This document shows, one piece after another, positions 7,386-14,591 of a DNA stretch of 40,924 nt. Positions within the stretch are counted from its first letter, which is position 1. Each line of letters starts with the position of its first letter. The position numbers were made by a program, and so were the translations under genes. The stretch comes from a virus, in IMG/VR virus record IMGVR_UViG_3300021963_000257, positions 1 through 40,924 of that record, one strand, 5' to 3'. A model generated the notes under the pieces. The model was not told where the DNA came from. It saw nothing but the letters and a program-made list of their open reading frames with translations, and made no database searches.

Positions 7386-7616
7386 CTACCAATCAGGATA
7401 TTCCCATTTATCCAAAACTCTTGTTGTCATTCTACTAGATACTATCCTTTTGATCGTACATTCTTTACATTCATAAGAATATGAAGAAGGAACGGGACCT
7501 CTATCCTTTCTCGTTCTATAAAATCCATCAATAAGATTTTTTACTTCACCACATACTCTACACTTTCTATCATTCAATAGTAAGTGTCCTAGTCTAATCT
7601 GACCGTCTATGTCCAT
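7386..7616 (-). CDS. Small Cys4 zinc-binding protein between gp17 and gp18
   Basis: This 76-residue protein has two Cys pairs, CRVC at about residues 19-22 and CKEC at about 49-52, separated by a segment with GEVKNLIDGFYRTR. That spacing, with the G-x-V/x-K-x-x-x-x-F-Y pattern, is typical of small treble-clef or HNH-type zinc modules in phages. No HNH catalytic His-Asn-His is visible, so nuclease activity cannot be claimed. I chose the ATG at 7616 over the GTG at 7634, because this ATG overlaps the gp17 stop as TAATG, a standard coupling arrangement. Translation should therefore follow gp17. A role in packaging or DNA binding is inference from position. Confidence 0.78.
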   Translation of the reverse strand: MDIDGQIRLGHLLLNDRKCRVCGEVKNLIDGFYRTRKDRGPVPSSYSYECKECTIKRIVSSRMTTRVLDKWEYPDW

Positions 7617-9262
7617 TAGGATAGATACTCCCACATATAAGATCTATCACCATATTCATCTGCATACCAACGATCTCCTTCAGAATCTACAAAACTATTA
7701 CCATCCAATCCATCAACGATGAATCCAAATGGTGCCATATCCTGCTCAATTTGATTCTTCTGTTCTTCATAGATTCTCTTGCGAACATCTTGATCGGTAA
7801 GTTCTTTGAAGTAATCTTGTGCGACCAACCAAGCATAAATTACCAAGCACATAGCTAAGTCATCATTACATCCTTCTTCTGCTTCGAAAGAATTGTGCTT
7901 CTGAATAAAGGTTGTGAGTTCTGCAATAATCTCATAATCGTTAATGAGAAGTTTGTTTTCTTCAATCATCGTCTTGAGGTTTAAGCATCCAACCTTCTTC
8001 ACGGTCTTTGACATTTTTACACCAAGTTGAGTCTTCTTGCCAGAGAATCCCTGACCCACGATTTGACCTGCTCTACCACGCATAGAACACATAAGAAGGT
8101 TATTATACTCCAAGTCATAATGAACGATACTTGCTACCTGATCTCCAACATCATTTACTTCACATAATATGTAAGAGTCATTATAGTTCTTTGCCACATC
8201 CACAATAATGCTTGGGAATAACATCGGTTTAATTTCGTTGTTTCGATACTTTGCAACTACTTTGTGTGGGAATGTTGTGATATCTATGACTGCGAATGCT
8301 GAGTAATCATTTCCAACACCACGAGCAACATCAACAGTGATTACATAATCATGATTCTCTTTTACATCTTCATAAACATCTAAACCTGCACTTCGTTTTA
8401 GTGGGTGGTCATAAACAAGACTCTTAAGTTTACTGGGTGCAATAAGAGTGTCAACAGATCCTAAGAACTCGCACTCAAACTCAACCTTGAATTGTTGATC
8501 AGATGTGTTTGCAATTGTTTGAGCTTTCCAGACTTCATCTCTACCAGGGACTTCACTCCAGTGAACATCTGTTGGAATATATTCATTTTTCCTCTTTTCA
8601 GCATCATGCCACATACGGTAGAAGTGATTCATACCATGTGGTGTGGAAACAATAATTACTTTCGTACTTTTACCAGAAGTAATAGTAGGATAAACAGATG
8701 CAAAGAAAGAATCTGCAATATGATTTGGAACGAATGCAAATTCGTCCAAGAATAAAATGTTAAATGACATTCCTCGGACAGCAGATGCTGATGTGGATGC
8801 CGCAAGAATCTTAGAACCGTTTTCTAATTCCAAAGAACCTTTGTTCCAAGATATAATACCCTGCTGCATCCACTTGGGCAAGTTTTCATAAGCAGTCTGT
8901 AACCTGTCCAGGAGCTCCCTTGCAGTCGCTGCTTTGTTTGCAAGGATACCTATGTTCACATTATCATTAAAGACGGCATAGTGGAGCAGGAAGGACACAA
9001 CAGTGGTTGATTTACCAGTCTGTCGTGGCATCTTACATATATTAAATCTGTGATTGTGGAAGTTGTTGACTAACTTCTCCTGAAACGGATACATCTGAAA
9101 AGGTTGTAGTCCCTTATCCAGAGTCACAATCTTCACATAGTTCTTTGCAAAGTAAACAGGATCTTCTTTACATTTTACAAACTCTAAGATTTGTTCTTGA
9201 GTGAATTCGATCGGCGTATTTGCTTTTTTTAATAATGGATTACCAAGATATACATCACTCAT
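7616..9262 (-). CDS. 17: Terminase large subunit gp17 (packaging ATPase and nuclease)
   Basis: This 548-residue motor packages DNA through gp20 and cuts the concatemer. The ATPase domain has Walker A MPRQTGKS (78-85, T4 SRQLGKTT), Walker B ILFLDE with D173/E174, and the coupling motif STPHG (206-210). The RNase-H-like nuclease domain has the expected acidic triad: D311 in VITVDVARG, E368 in LCEVND, and D467/D468 in CNDDLAMCLVIYAW. Length matches the family (T4 610 aa, with a shorter N-terminus here). Unlike T4, where 16 and 17 overlap, it is separated from gp16 by three genes. The ATG at 9262 lies 2 nt after the stop of the 527-residue gene, with no clear Shine-Dalgarno, so coupling is likely. 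Confidence 0.97.
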   Translation of the reverse strand: MSDVYLGNPLLKKANTPIEFTQEQILEFVKCKEDPVYFAKNYVKIVTLDKGLQPFQMYPFQEKLVNNFHNHRFNICKMPRQTGKSTTVVSFLLHYAVFNDNVNIGILANKAATARELLDRLQTAYENLPKWMQQGIISWNKGSLELENGSKILAASTSASAVRGMSFNILFLDEFAFVPNHIADSFFASVYPTITSGKSTKVIIVSTPHGMNHFYRMWHDAEKRKNEYIPTDVHWSEVPGRDEVWKAQTIANTSDQQFKVEFECEFLGSVDTLIAPSKLKSLVYDHPLKRSAGLDVYEDVKENHDYVITVDVARGVGNDYSAFAVIDITTFPHKVVAKYRNNEIKPMLFPSIIVDVAKNYNDSYILCEVNDVGDQVASIVHYDLEYNNLLMCSMRGRAGQIVGQGFSGKKTQLGVKMSKTVKKVGCLNLKTMIEENKLLINDYEIIAELTTFIQKHNSFEAEEGCNDDLAMCLVIYAWLVAQDYFKELTDQDVRKRIYEEQKNQIEQDMAPFGFIVDGLDGNSFVDSEGDRWYADEYGDRSYMWEYLS

Positions 9263-9264
9263 AA

Positions 9265-10848
9265 TTAATCTTCTACATAGATGAACGAAGCACTAGCAGC
9301 AGTCATATTGCTTGAAGATGAAACAACTGCTGTTAGATAGTTATTCGGTGGAATGTGAATGCCAATATTAGACAAATCAACATCAATTGTTGAATTACTT
9401 GTCATATGAAATGCTGCAATTGGTGGAGTTGATTGTGCTGGTAAAACAAACAATCCAGTGCTATCTCGTGAAGCAAAAAGAGATGCATTGAATTCTGTTT
9501 GGGTAGTCCATCTCAGATAATTTGTAGTTATTGGATTGTAATACAAGTATATAACTGCAGGATCTCCAACTGTATTTACTGAAGCAGTAAGTCTCATTGG
9601 GAGAAGATCACGAGTATTAATCTTACCTTGATAAATTAGTCTATTTTTGAGTGAAATAAGATGATAAAGAGAACCAGGAGTATTCATTGCATCAGTTCTT
9701 GTTGCAGTTACTGAATATGGGAGTCTTGTTCTTTCGACAATACCTTCAATTGCTCCTAAGAAAGATGCTCCTCTACAAGTAACAACACCAACACCATTAT
9801 TTAAATTTGCTGCCACATATCCAACTTTCATTGATGGATTGTCTAGATGTGGATACTCATTTTTATTTGTATAGTGCTCGTGATGGAAGAAAATCATATC
9901 CCCATTGAGAGGATTTTCAACTGCATAACGAATTTCTCCTGCACCCAACCAACGGAAGTTAATTTGATATACATTTAACTTTGATGGATCTAAAGTGATC
10001 CCAGAATATCCTGTGCCATCAAGTTTATCAATACTAAAATCTTCTTGGAATGTCCAATTTTCAGTTTGTGTTTCTCCGACTTGTCTTGTTTGTTGAGTAA
10101 AAGTTATAGTTGCGGTGCTCGTAATATTGAATGTATTAGTTTGTGGACCAAGAGATGTAGCCAAAAATCTTAATCTACTTTGATCATATTCCAAAACATA
10201 TAAGGCATTAAAAAGTGCTTGTGATCTTAGTCCTTGTGCAAGTTGGGAAATATTTCCCTCAATAGTTCCTGAACTTAAAACTACTCCAGTAAATGTAACA
10301 CCATTTAATGTAACAGTTACAGTTCCATTTGCTAAGGCAGTGAAGTTAAAATCGTGGATATGTGCTTTTCCTCCGTTAGCACGAAGAACACCAAACTGTC
10401 CATTGGTGTGAGCATATCCAATTTGAACTGCTTGCTCCTGGTTAAATAAACCTACCCTTTGAGTAAATCCTACAGGATTATCCGAAAATGATGCAGTAAA
10501 TCTGGTAACAGCACCTTGACCTGGACGGTATCTGAGAAAGTTAGTACTTCTTATAACACCATAAGAGTTTGCATCTGAACCAGCACCTACAGTAAATCTA
10601 GAATCGCCGTTAGTAGCAATTCCACTTGCACTAAATGTAAATGTCTCAAACTCTCTAGGATCCAATCCATATACAGCATCACCCTGAATCTTTGGTGTTA
10701 ATGGTATAGCAAGGTTTTCTCCAAAAGCAGATTTAGAACATGCACCTTCATTTAGAAGATTTCCATACTCATCAGCACGAATATAAACTTCATGAAGTGT
10801 TCGTTCTTGATTAAGATAATCTTGTGTAGATTTATTCCACTGAGCCAT
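9265..10848 (-). CDS. Probable virion-associated beta-rich protein in terminase cassette
   Basis: This 527-residue protein has no enzyme motif, signal peptide or membrane segment that I can see. It is Thr/Asn/Ser/Gly-rich and beta-rich. Residues about 95-140 contain STNFLRYRPGQGAVTRFTAS, then IGYAHTNGQFGVLRANGG. About residues 298-345 contain FRWLGAGEIRYAVENP, MIFFHHEHYTNKNEYPHL and NPSMKVGY. I recall this pair of blocks (RYRPGQG..RFTA and WLG.G.I.Y.V...G....H..) from structural proteins of marine phages and giant viruses, but could not check it. The assignment as a virion component is therefore inference. It starts 4 nt after the 106-residue gene and runs to within 2 nt of gp17, so it is co-transcribed with packaging genes. 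Confidence 0.7.
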   Translation of the reverse strand: MAQWNKSTQDYLNQERTLHEVYIRADEYGNLLNEGACSKSAFGENLAIPLTPKIQGDAVYGLDPREFETFTFSASGIATNGDSRFTVGAGSDANSYGVIRSTNFLRYRPGQGAVTRFTASFSDNPVGFTQRVGLFNQEQAVQIGYAHTNGQFGVLRANGGKAHIHDFNFTALANGTVTVTLNGVTFTGVVLSSGTIEGNISQLAQGLRSQALFNALYVLEYDQSRLRFLATSLGPQTNTFNITSTATITFTQQTRQVGETQTENWTFQEDFSIDKLDGTGYSGITLDPSKLNVYQINFRWLGAGEIRYAVENPLNGDMIFFHHEHYTNKNEYPHLDNPSMKVGYVAANLNNGVGVVTCRGASFLGAIEGIVERTRLPYSVTATRTDAMNTPGSLYHLISLKNRLIYQGKINTRDLLPMRLTASVNTVGDPAVIYLYYNPITTNYLRWTTQTEFNASLFASRDSTGLFVLPAQSTPPIAAFHMTSNSTIDVDLSNIGIHIPPNNYLTAVVSSSSNMTAASASFIYVED

Positions 10849-10852
10849 TAAT

Positions 10853-11173
10853 TCAAATCCAATCTAATTTTGCGGGATGATATCTCTTATCGTCGGTTAC
10901 TCGAATAGAACCTTTTGAGTTCTCGTTAATGTATATATTCTGAACAATTGAACCCGGATATTCATCTTGGAGATATTGAGTTAACTCATTCTTTGTTGGA
11001 ATGCCATTTTCAGTTACCATAGAAATTCTATGGATGTTTCCTCTGTAAATAATATCCGCAGAAAACTCTTCTGTCTGCGGTTCAGGTTGATTATTTCCAC
11101 CAACAATCAGAGTTCCATTGAAATCTCCGGAAATGTTGATGCTTTCTGATAAGAATTGTTTGAATGATTTCAT
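10853..11173 (-). CDS. Putative internal head protein with capsid-targeting N-terminus
   Basis: The first eleven residues of this 106-residue protein, MKSFKQFLSES, align position for position with the capsid-targeting sequence of T4 internal proteins (MKTYQEFIAEA in IPIII). The LSE tripeptide at 8-10 matches the L/I-x-E site after which gp21 cuts. The expected mature product starts at Ser11. Residues about 38-85 form a small module (IIYRGNIHRISM, IPTKNEL, YPGSIVQNIYINE) that is also present in the adjacent 639-residue protein. The ATG at 11173 lies one base after that gene's stop, so both are made from one transcript. A head-packaged, possibly injected protein is a well-supported inference; its target is unknown. 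Confidence 0.75.
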   Translation of the reverse strand: MKSFKQFLSESINISGDFNGTLIVGGNNQPEPQTEEFSADIIYRGNIHRISMVTENGIPTKNELTQYLQDEYPGSIVQNIYINENSKGSIRVTDDKRYHPAKLDWI

Positions 11174-11174
11174 T

Positions 11175-13094
11175 TTAGTTACAGTTCCAACGACGAAGAG
11201 CTTTATTAATTCTGGAATCAGGATCTCTTGCAGTTTCGGCAGAGGTTAATCTTTTTTTCATTCCGGTCATACGACGGCAAAAGGACTTACGACGTTCAGC
11301 CCTCTTGCCCGTAGGCTTTTTTTCGGTTACTGCAGTTTGTAGTTTTGAACCTGGATTCTCTTTACGATATGCATCAACTGCTTTCTGACTGAGACCATCA
11401 GTTTTATCTTTACGATTTACTGATTGCCAATCTTCAGTTTGTAAAAAAGGTTCTCCTGGTTCATATTCAGCAACATGATATGACTGAACTCTTGCACCGG
11501 GATATACTTTTTCAATCTGATCTTGAACATCTCTTCTGCTTGGAACAGATACTTGTGGGAAGAAAATCTTAAGTGAATAAAACTTTCCTTTCCAAGTTAA
11601 CATTACATGCATCAGATTTCCAGTCTTTGCTGGAATTCTTACTGCTTCTTCAAGTTCAACATCTTCACTTACAGATTTCCATCCACCACCTGCTTTTTTA
11701 TATTCTTTTGCTGCCCAACCATTAGCATAGGCAGATGGATATACATCAAACTTTGCTTTTGCTCTGGACTTCATTTTGGACCAGAGAGTTGGATTTGTTG
11801 GAACATTTTTTTCATTAATAACTTCTGCTTCCAACTGTAAAAGAATTTTATCTACAAGTTTAATATCTTCTCCGAATAATTTTGGTCCCTTTGTTTTTCT
11901 CTCTGCTGCTGCCCTTTCTCCTTCAGTAGAACCTTTTTGAGCAAGAGTTCTAATTTTTTGAGCACGTTGTGCTTGTCTATGTTTTTGTGGATCGATAGTT
12001 AAATCTGACTCACTTACAGGAACACAATTTGGAACTTCTTTACCACCTTTCTTCTTCATACCCACTTGCTTATATCCAGTCCAGCAAGGTCCTTTTGCTT
12101 CCTCAATATCATGTTCACCACTATCTAAGTAGTCTGCGGCACTATCGAGATAGTCTGCTGCTTTCGTGATCTTAGACTGTACCCACGCTTCAATATTTCC
12201 CTCACCTTTACCCATTTTTTTCTTAAGTCTCTTTACGGCATTTTCTACTGTAGAAAGTTCGGAACGAGCCATAGAGTGCTCATGATCTTTTTGTTCATTT
12301 GTTGGGTGAATTTGTGCAATATCATACTTTGCCTGATTTGTCATAATTGCGGGAGGCATTGAGAACATATCCCAATATCTTGGACCATATGCACACTCAC
12401 TTCTAGTTTCATTTTTTTGACACTTGGGACAATATCTAACCGATCCCATTTGTTCCTGAATTTTATTAGATACCATCTTTGGTTTTCCTCCTTTTCCTGG
12501 ACGATCTGCTACTGGATCTTCTTTTCTTTTTCTTTTTACAGCAGCAGCAATCTCATCCTTAGACATTTTTGCTGCCTTTTCTTTTGAAAGACACTTTGGT
12601 TTACCTTCTCCAGGTTCACGAGCACACTTACCAATTCTCTCACCTTTAGTATTATAACGATCCCATCCACCGCCACCTACTCCACCTTCACTACCAGTTC
12701 CAAACCACTTACGAAGATCTTCATCTACTCTTTTCTTTCTTCCTTGGCAGTGAGCTTTCTGTGAAAATCCTTTTGGATTATCACAGTCAATCGATTTTTT
12801 ATATTTTTCACTCCAACCTTCATAAGCCATACCTCTACGAGTATGCTTAAGTTCTCCTTTTTGCTTTGCCATCAGAGTTTTAGAAACTTTTCCAAAATCC
12901 TTGATAGGATTTTCGTCGGGAACTGGTTTCTTAGGATTGTCGTAAATATCAACATCTCCATCGGCATCACGATCAACATATTGAACGGTTGAATGATGAA
13001 CCAACTGTTTCATATCCAAATTGGGATCAAGCTGATGTTGCTTTTTTCCAAGATGTGGAGTTTTATGAGTAAATTTGGTGAACTGGGGTTTCAT
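11175..13094 (-). CDS. Large basic mosaic protein, candidate packaged polyprotein
   Basis: This 639-residue, Lys/Arg-rich protein is a string of short modules. From the ATG: a 12-residue EF-hand-like loop at 41-52 (DRDADGDVDIYD); a Cys module at 99-121 (SIDCDNPKGFSQKAHCQGRK); a Gly-rich Cys module at about 126-190 (KWFGTGSEGGVGGGGWDRY); a module with CPKC (222-225); a tandem repeat AADYLDS (312-325); GPCWTGYKQVG to PNCVP (335-359); an SAYANGWAAKEYKKAGGGW module (454-472); a YPG module (495-545) shared with the next gene; and a C-terminal Arg/Cys domain (DGLSQKAVDAYRKENPGSKL, KRAERRKSFCRRMTGMKKR, ending RRWNC). I remember several of these (DUF5872- and DUF6321-like) from marine phages and giant viruses. 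I chose the ATG at 13094 over the TTG at 13097. A late promoter lies at 13119-13126. The function is unknown. Confidence 0.75.
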   Translation of the reverse strand: MKPQFTKFTHKTPHLGKKQHQLDPNLDMKQLVHHSTVQYVDRDADGDVDIYDNPKKPVPDENPIKDFGKVSKTLMAKQKGELKHTRRGMAYEGWSEKYKKSIDCDNPKGFSQKAHCQGRKKRVDEDLRKWFGTGSEGGVGGGGWDRYNTKGERIGKCAREPGEGKPKCLSKEKAAKMSKDEIAAAVKRKRKEDPVADRPGKGGKPKMVSNKIQEQMGSVRYCPKCQKNETRSECAYGPRYWDMFSMPPAIMTNQAKYDIAQIHPTNEQKDHEHSMARSELSTVENAVKRLKKKMGKGEGNIEAWVQSKITKAADYLDSAADYLDSGEHDIEEAKGPCWTGYKQVGMKKKGGKEVPNCVPVSESDLTIDPQKHRQAQRAQKIRTLAQKGSTEGERAAAERKTKGPKLFGEDIKLVDKILLQLEAEVINEKNVPTNPTLWSKMKSRAKAKFDVYPSAYANGWAAKEYKKAGGGWKSVSEDVELEEAVRIPAKTGNLMHVMLTWKGKFYSLKIFFPQVSVPSRRDVQDQIEKVYPGARVQSYHVAEYEPGEPFLQTEDWQSVNRKDKTDGLSQKAVDAYRKENPGSKLQTAVTEKKPTGKRAERRKSFCRRMTGMKKRLTSAETARDPDSRINKALRRWNCN

Positions 13095-13118
13095 CAAATA
13101 ATATCAAGGATCTTTCTA

Positions 13119-13126
13119 TATTTATG
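13119..13126 (-). promoter_or_regulatory. Late promoter for the terminase-internal cassette
   Basis: The minus strand reads CATAAATA. It contains the TAA stop of gp16 (13122-13124) in frame and lies 25 nt before the ATG of the 639-residue gene. The cassette and gp17 therefore have their own late start. Confidence 0.75.
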
Positions 13127-13547
13127 TTTTTTCATCAGTAAGACCATTCTTCAGTAACTTTGATAACTCTGCTGTGGAACCAACAAAGAGTGCATTAGTA
13201 ACATTTGTAGGTCCTTTGACCTTTTGCTCATCAATATCTTTAAGTTTCTTTTGAAGATCAATAAGTTTATCTGTTGCATCAGCAACATTCTTGATAAGTT
13301 GCCCTGCAACTTCGTATGCTCTAGGCATCTCACTTTCTTGAGCAAGTTCCAAAATACCATTAAGAGCTTCTTGACCCTTTTCGATAATTGAATAGAGATT
13401 ACCTCTAGTATACTCATAATCTTTTTTGAGATCGTTTGATACTGAGGCTATAGATTCTACTTTTTCCTCTATGGATTCCACTTCCCGAGATACTATATCT
13501 CCAGCAACATTAAATGCATCATTAAGATCATCGAATTTTTTTGTCAT
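13122..13547 (-). CDS. 16: Terminase small subunit gp16
   Basis: This 141-residue, almost all-helical protein has the layout of T4 gp16 (164 aa): a charged N-terminus, a central coiled-coil oligomerisation region and a short C-terminal tail. The stretch EYTRGNLYSIIEKGQEALNG then ILELAQESEMPRAYEVAGQL corresponds to the T4 coiled-coil region with its SPRHMEVFATL. NVTNALFVGSTAELSKLL matches the T4 C-terminal NIQNATVFMGSPTELMDEI. It recognises packaging sites and stimulates gp17 (known for T4). The start at 13547 is chosen because AAAGAG (13555-13560) stands 7 nt before it; the upstream in-frame ATG at 13553 is only 1 nt from that site. Confidence 0.92.
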   Translation of the reverse strand: MTKKFDDLNDAFNVAGDIVSREVESIEEKVESIASVSNDLKKDYEYTRGNLYSIIEKGQEALNGILELAQESEMPRAYEVAGQLIKNVADATDKLIDLQKKLKDIDEQKVKGPTNVTNALFVGSTAELSKLLKNGLTDEKT

Positions 13548-13554
13548 TTTCATA

Positions 13555-13560
13555 CTCTTT
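13555..13560 (-). promoter_or_regulatory. Ribosome binding site that decides the gp16 start
   Basis: The minus strand reads AAAGAG immediately after the gp15 stop. It is 7 nt from the ATG at 13547 but only 1 nt from the in-frame ATG at 13553, which favours the downstream start. Confidence 0.5.
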
Positions 13561-13562
13561 CA

Positions 13563-14561
13563 TTAAAACGAACCATTAAATCCAAAGTCATCACCAAACT
13601 GAATAAGATTTGCATCTGCCGTTGTGATTAATTTAACTTCAGCGCCTGAAACATGAGCAGTCGATGAAGTTTTATTATATGCTCTTTCAACAGTTACCTT
13701 GTTGCCAGACTTAGAAGCTACTCTAAAGTTTTCATTATCAATAACAATAACACCTCCAACAGAAATTGAAGATGCATCATTGACTTCAATTATAGTTGCA
13801 ATGTTAGTAATATCCTTGGAAAGATTTGTTATTACATTATTTGTATAACTCTTAGTTGCGGATGGTTCCACTGAATAAGTAACTTCTCTTGTTGGAGTGT
13901 TTGTTCGATCTCCAGCAATATATCCAACAGAAACTTTTTGAATAATATCTTTGGAAACATCTGCAACAGGACCAAACAGATAAGTCTTGGCAGTAAATCT
14001 TAGAGTATAAATGAGTGCCCTTCTAGTTGAGTAATCACCTTCATAATCATCTTGCATAGAAATTCCTTCGAGAACTACAGGAATGTCTCTTTTTTCTCCA
14101 ATAGTTTCGACCAAATCAACACTCATGGTGTATGCTGGTTGAAAATATGGAATTATTTGCTCAATAATTTGAAGCATATCATCATTTAACTTAGTCATGA
14201 TACTAAGTTCAAATGACATATTATACGGAACTGGCATATAAGACTTTCTTGGCTTAGTCTTATCTGCAGTTACTGCTGATAAAAATGTTTGAGTGGTTGT
14301 AACCTTCCTTGAAGTATCATAAGTCAATCCAGTGAACTCAAATGACATTCTTGGGAGTGACATTTGGACAGGTTGATTTAAATTTGGTGCCTGCTCCAAA
14401 CGTGCCAAAAACTTTTGGGTGGGTCCGTAAGCAAGAGGAACTTTTATGTTGCTTACAACCGCATCCGAATCATTAGTATGTTGAATAGAAATATTATTAA
14501 ATAAAGAACCAAATGATACAATAGTTCTTCTTAATATTTCGTGATAAAAATACTCAAACAT
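13563..14561 (-). CDS. 15: Tail terminator / sheath stabiliser gp15
   Basis: This 332-residue protein caps the tail tube and sheath and joins the tail to the neck. The opening MFEYFYHEILRRTIVSFGSL aligns with T4 gp15 (MFGYFYNSSFRRYATLMGDL). YNMSFELSIMTKLNDDMLQI with IIEQIIPYFQPAYTMSV matches the T4 block YELSIFTRYEDDMFQIVEQILPYFQP. It exceeds T4 gp15 (272 aa) through a C-terminal addition at about residues 255-310. This carries a small module (VNDASSISVGGVIVIDNENF, then ERAYNKTSSTAHVSGAEV) that also occurs in the 842-residue protein and in gp7. A late promoter (14584-14591) lies 23 nt upstream, fused to the gp14 stop. Confidence 0.95.
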   Translation of the reverse strand: MFEYFYHEILRRTIVSFGSLFNNISIQHTNDSDAVVSNIKVPLAYGPTQKFLARLEQAPNLNQPVQMSLPRMSFEFTGLTYDTSRKVTTTQTFLSAVTADKTKPRKSYMPVPYNMSFELSIMTKLNDDMLQIIEQIIPYFQPAYTMSVDLVETIGEKRDIPVVLEGISMQDDYEGDYSTRRALIYTLRFTAKTYLFGPVADVSKDIIQKVSVGYIAGDRTNTPTREVTYSVEPSATKSYTNNVITNLSKDITNIATIIEVNDASSISVGGVIVIDNENFRVASKSGNKVTVERAYNKTSSTAHVSGAEVKLITTADANLIQFGDDFGFNGSF

Positions 14562-14583
14562 TTGTCATGAGATTGTGATAAAC

Positions 14584-14591
14584 TATTTATG
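14584..14591 (-). promoter_or_regulatory. Late promoter for gp15
   Basis: The minus strand reads CATAAATA with the TAA stop of gp14 (14587-14589) inside it, 23 nt before the gp15 ATG. Confidence 0.75.

Noticed and set aside
13151-13417. Minus-strand ORF of 88 residues inside gp16
   Set aside because: It is an alternative frame of gp16; Leu-rich sequence arises from the shifted coiled-coil codons.
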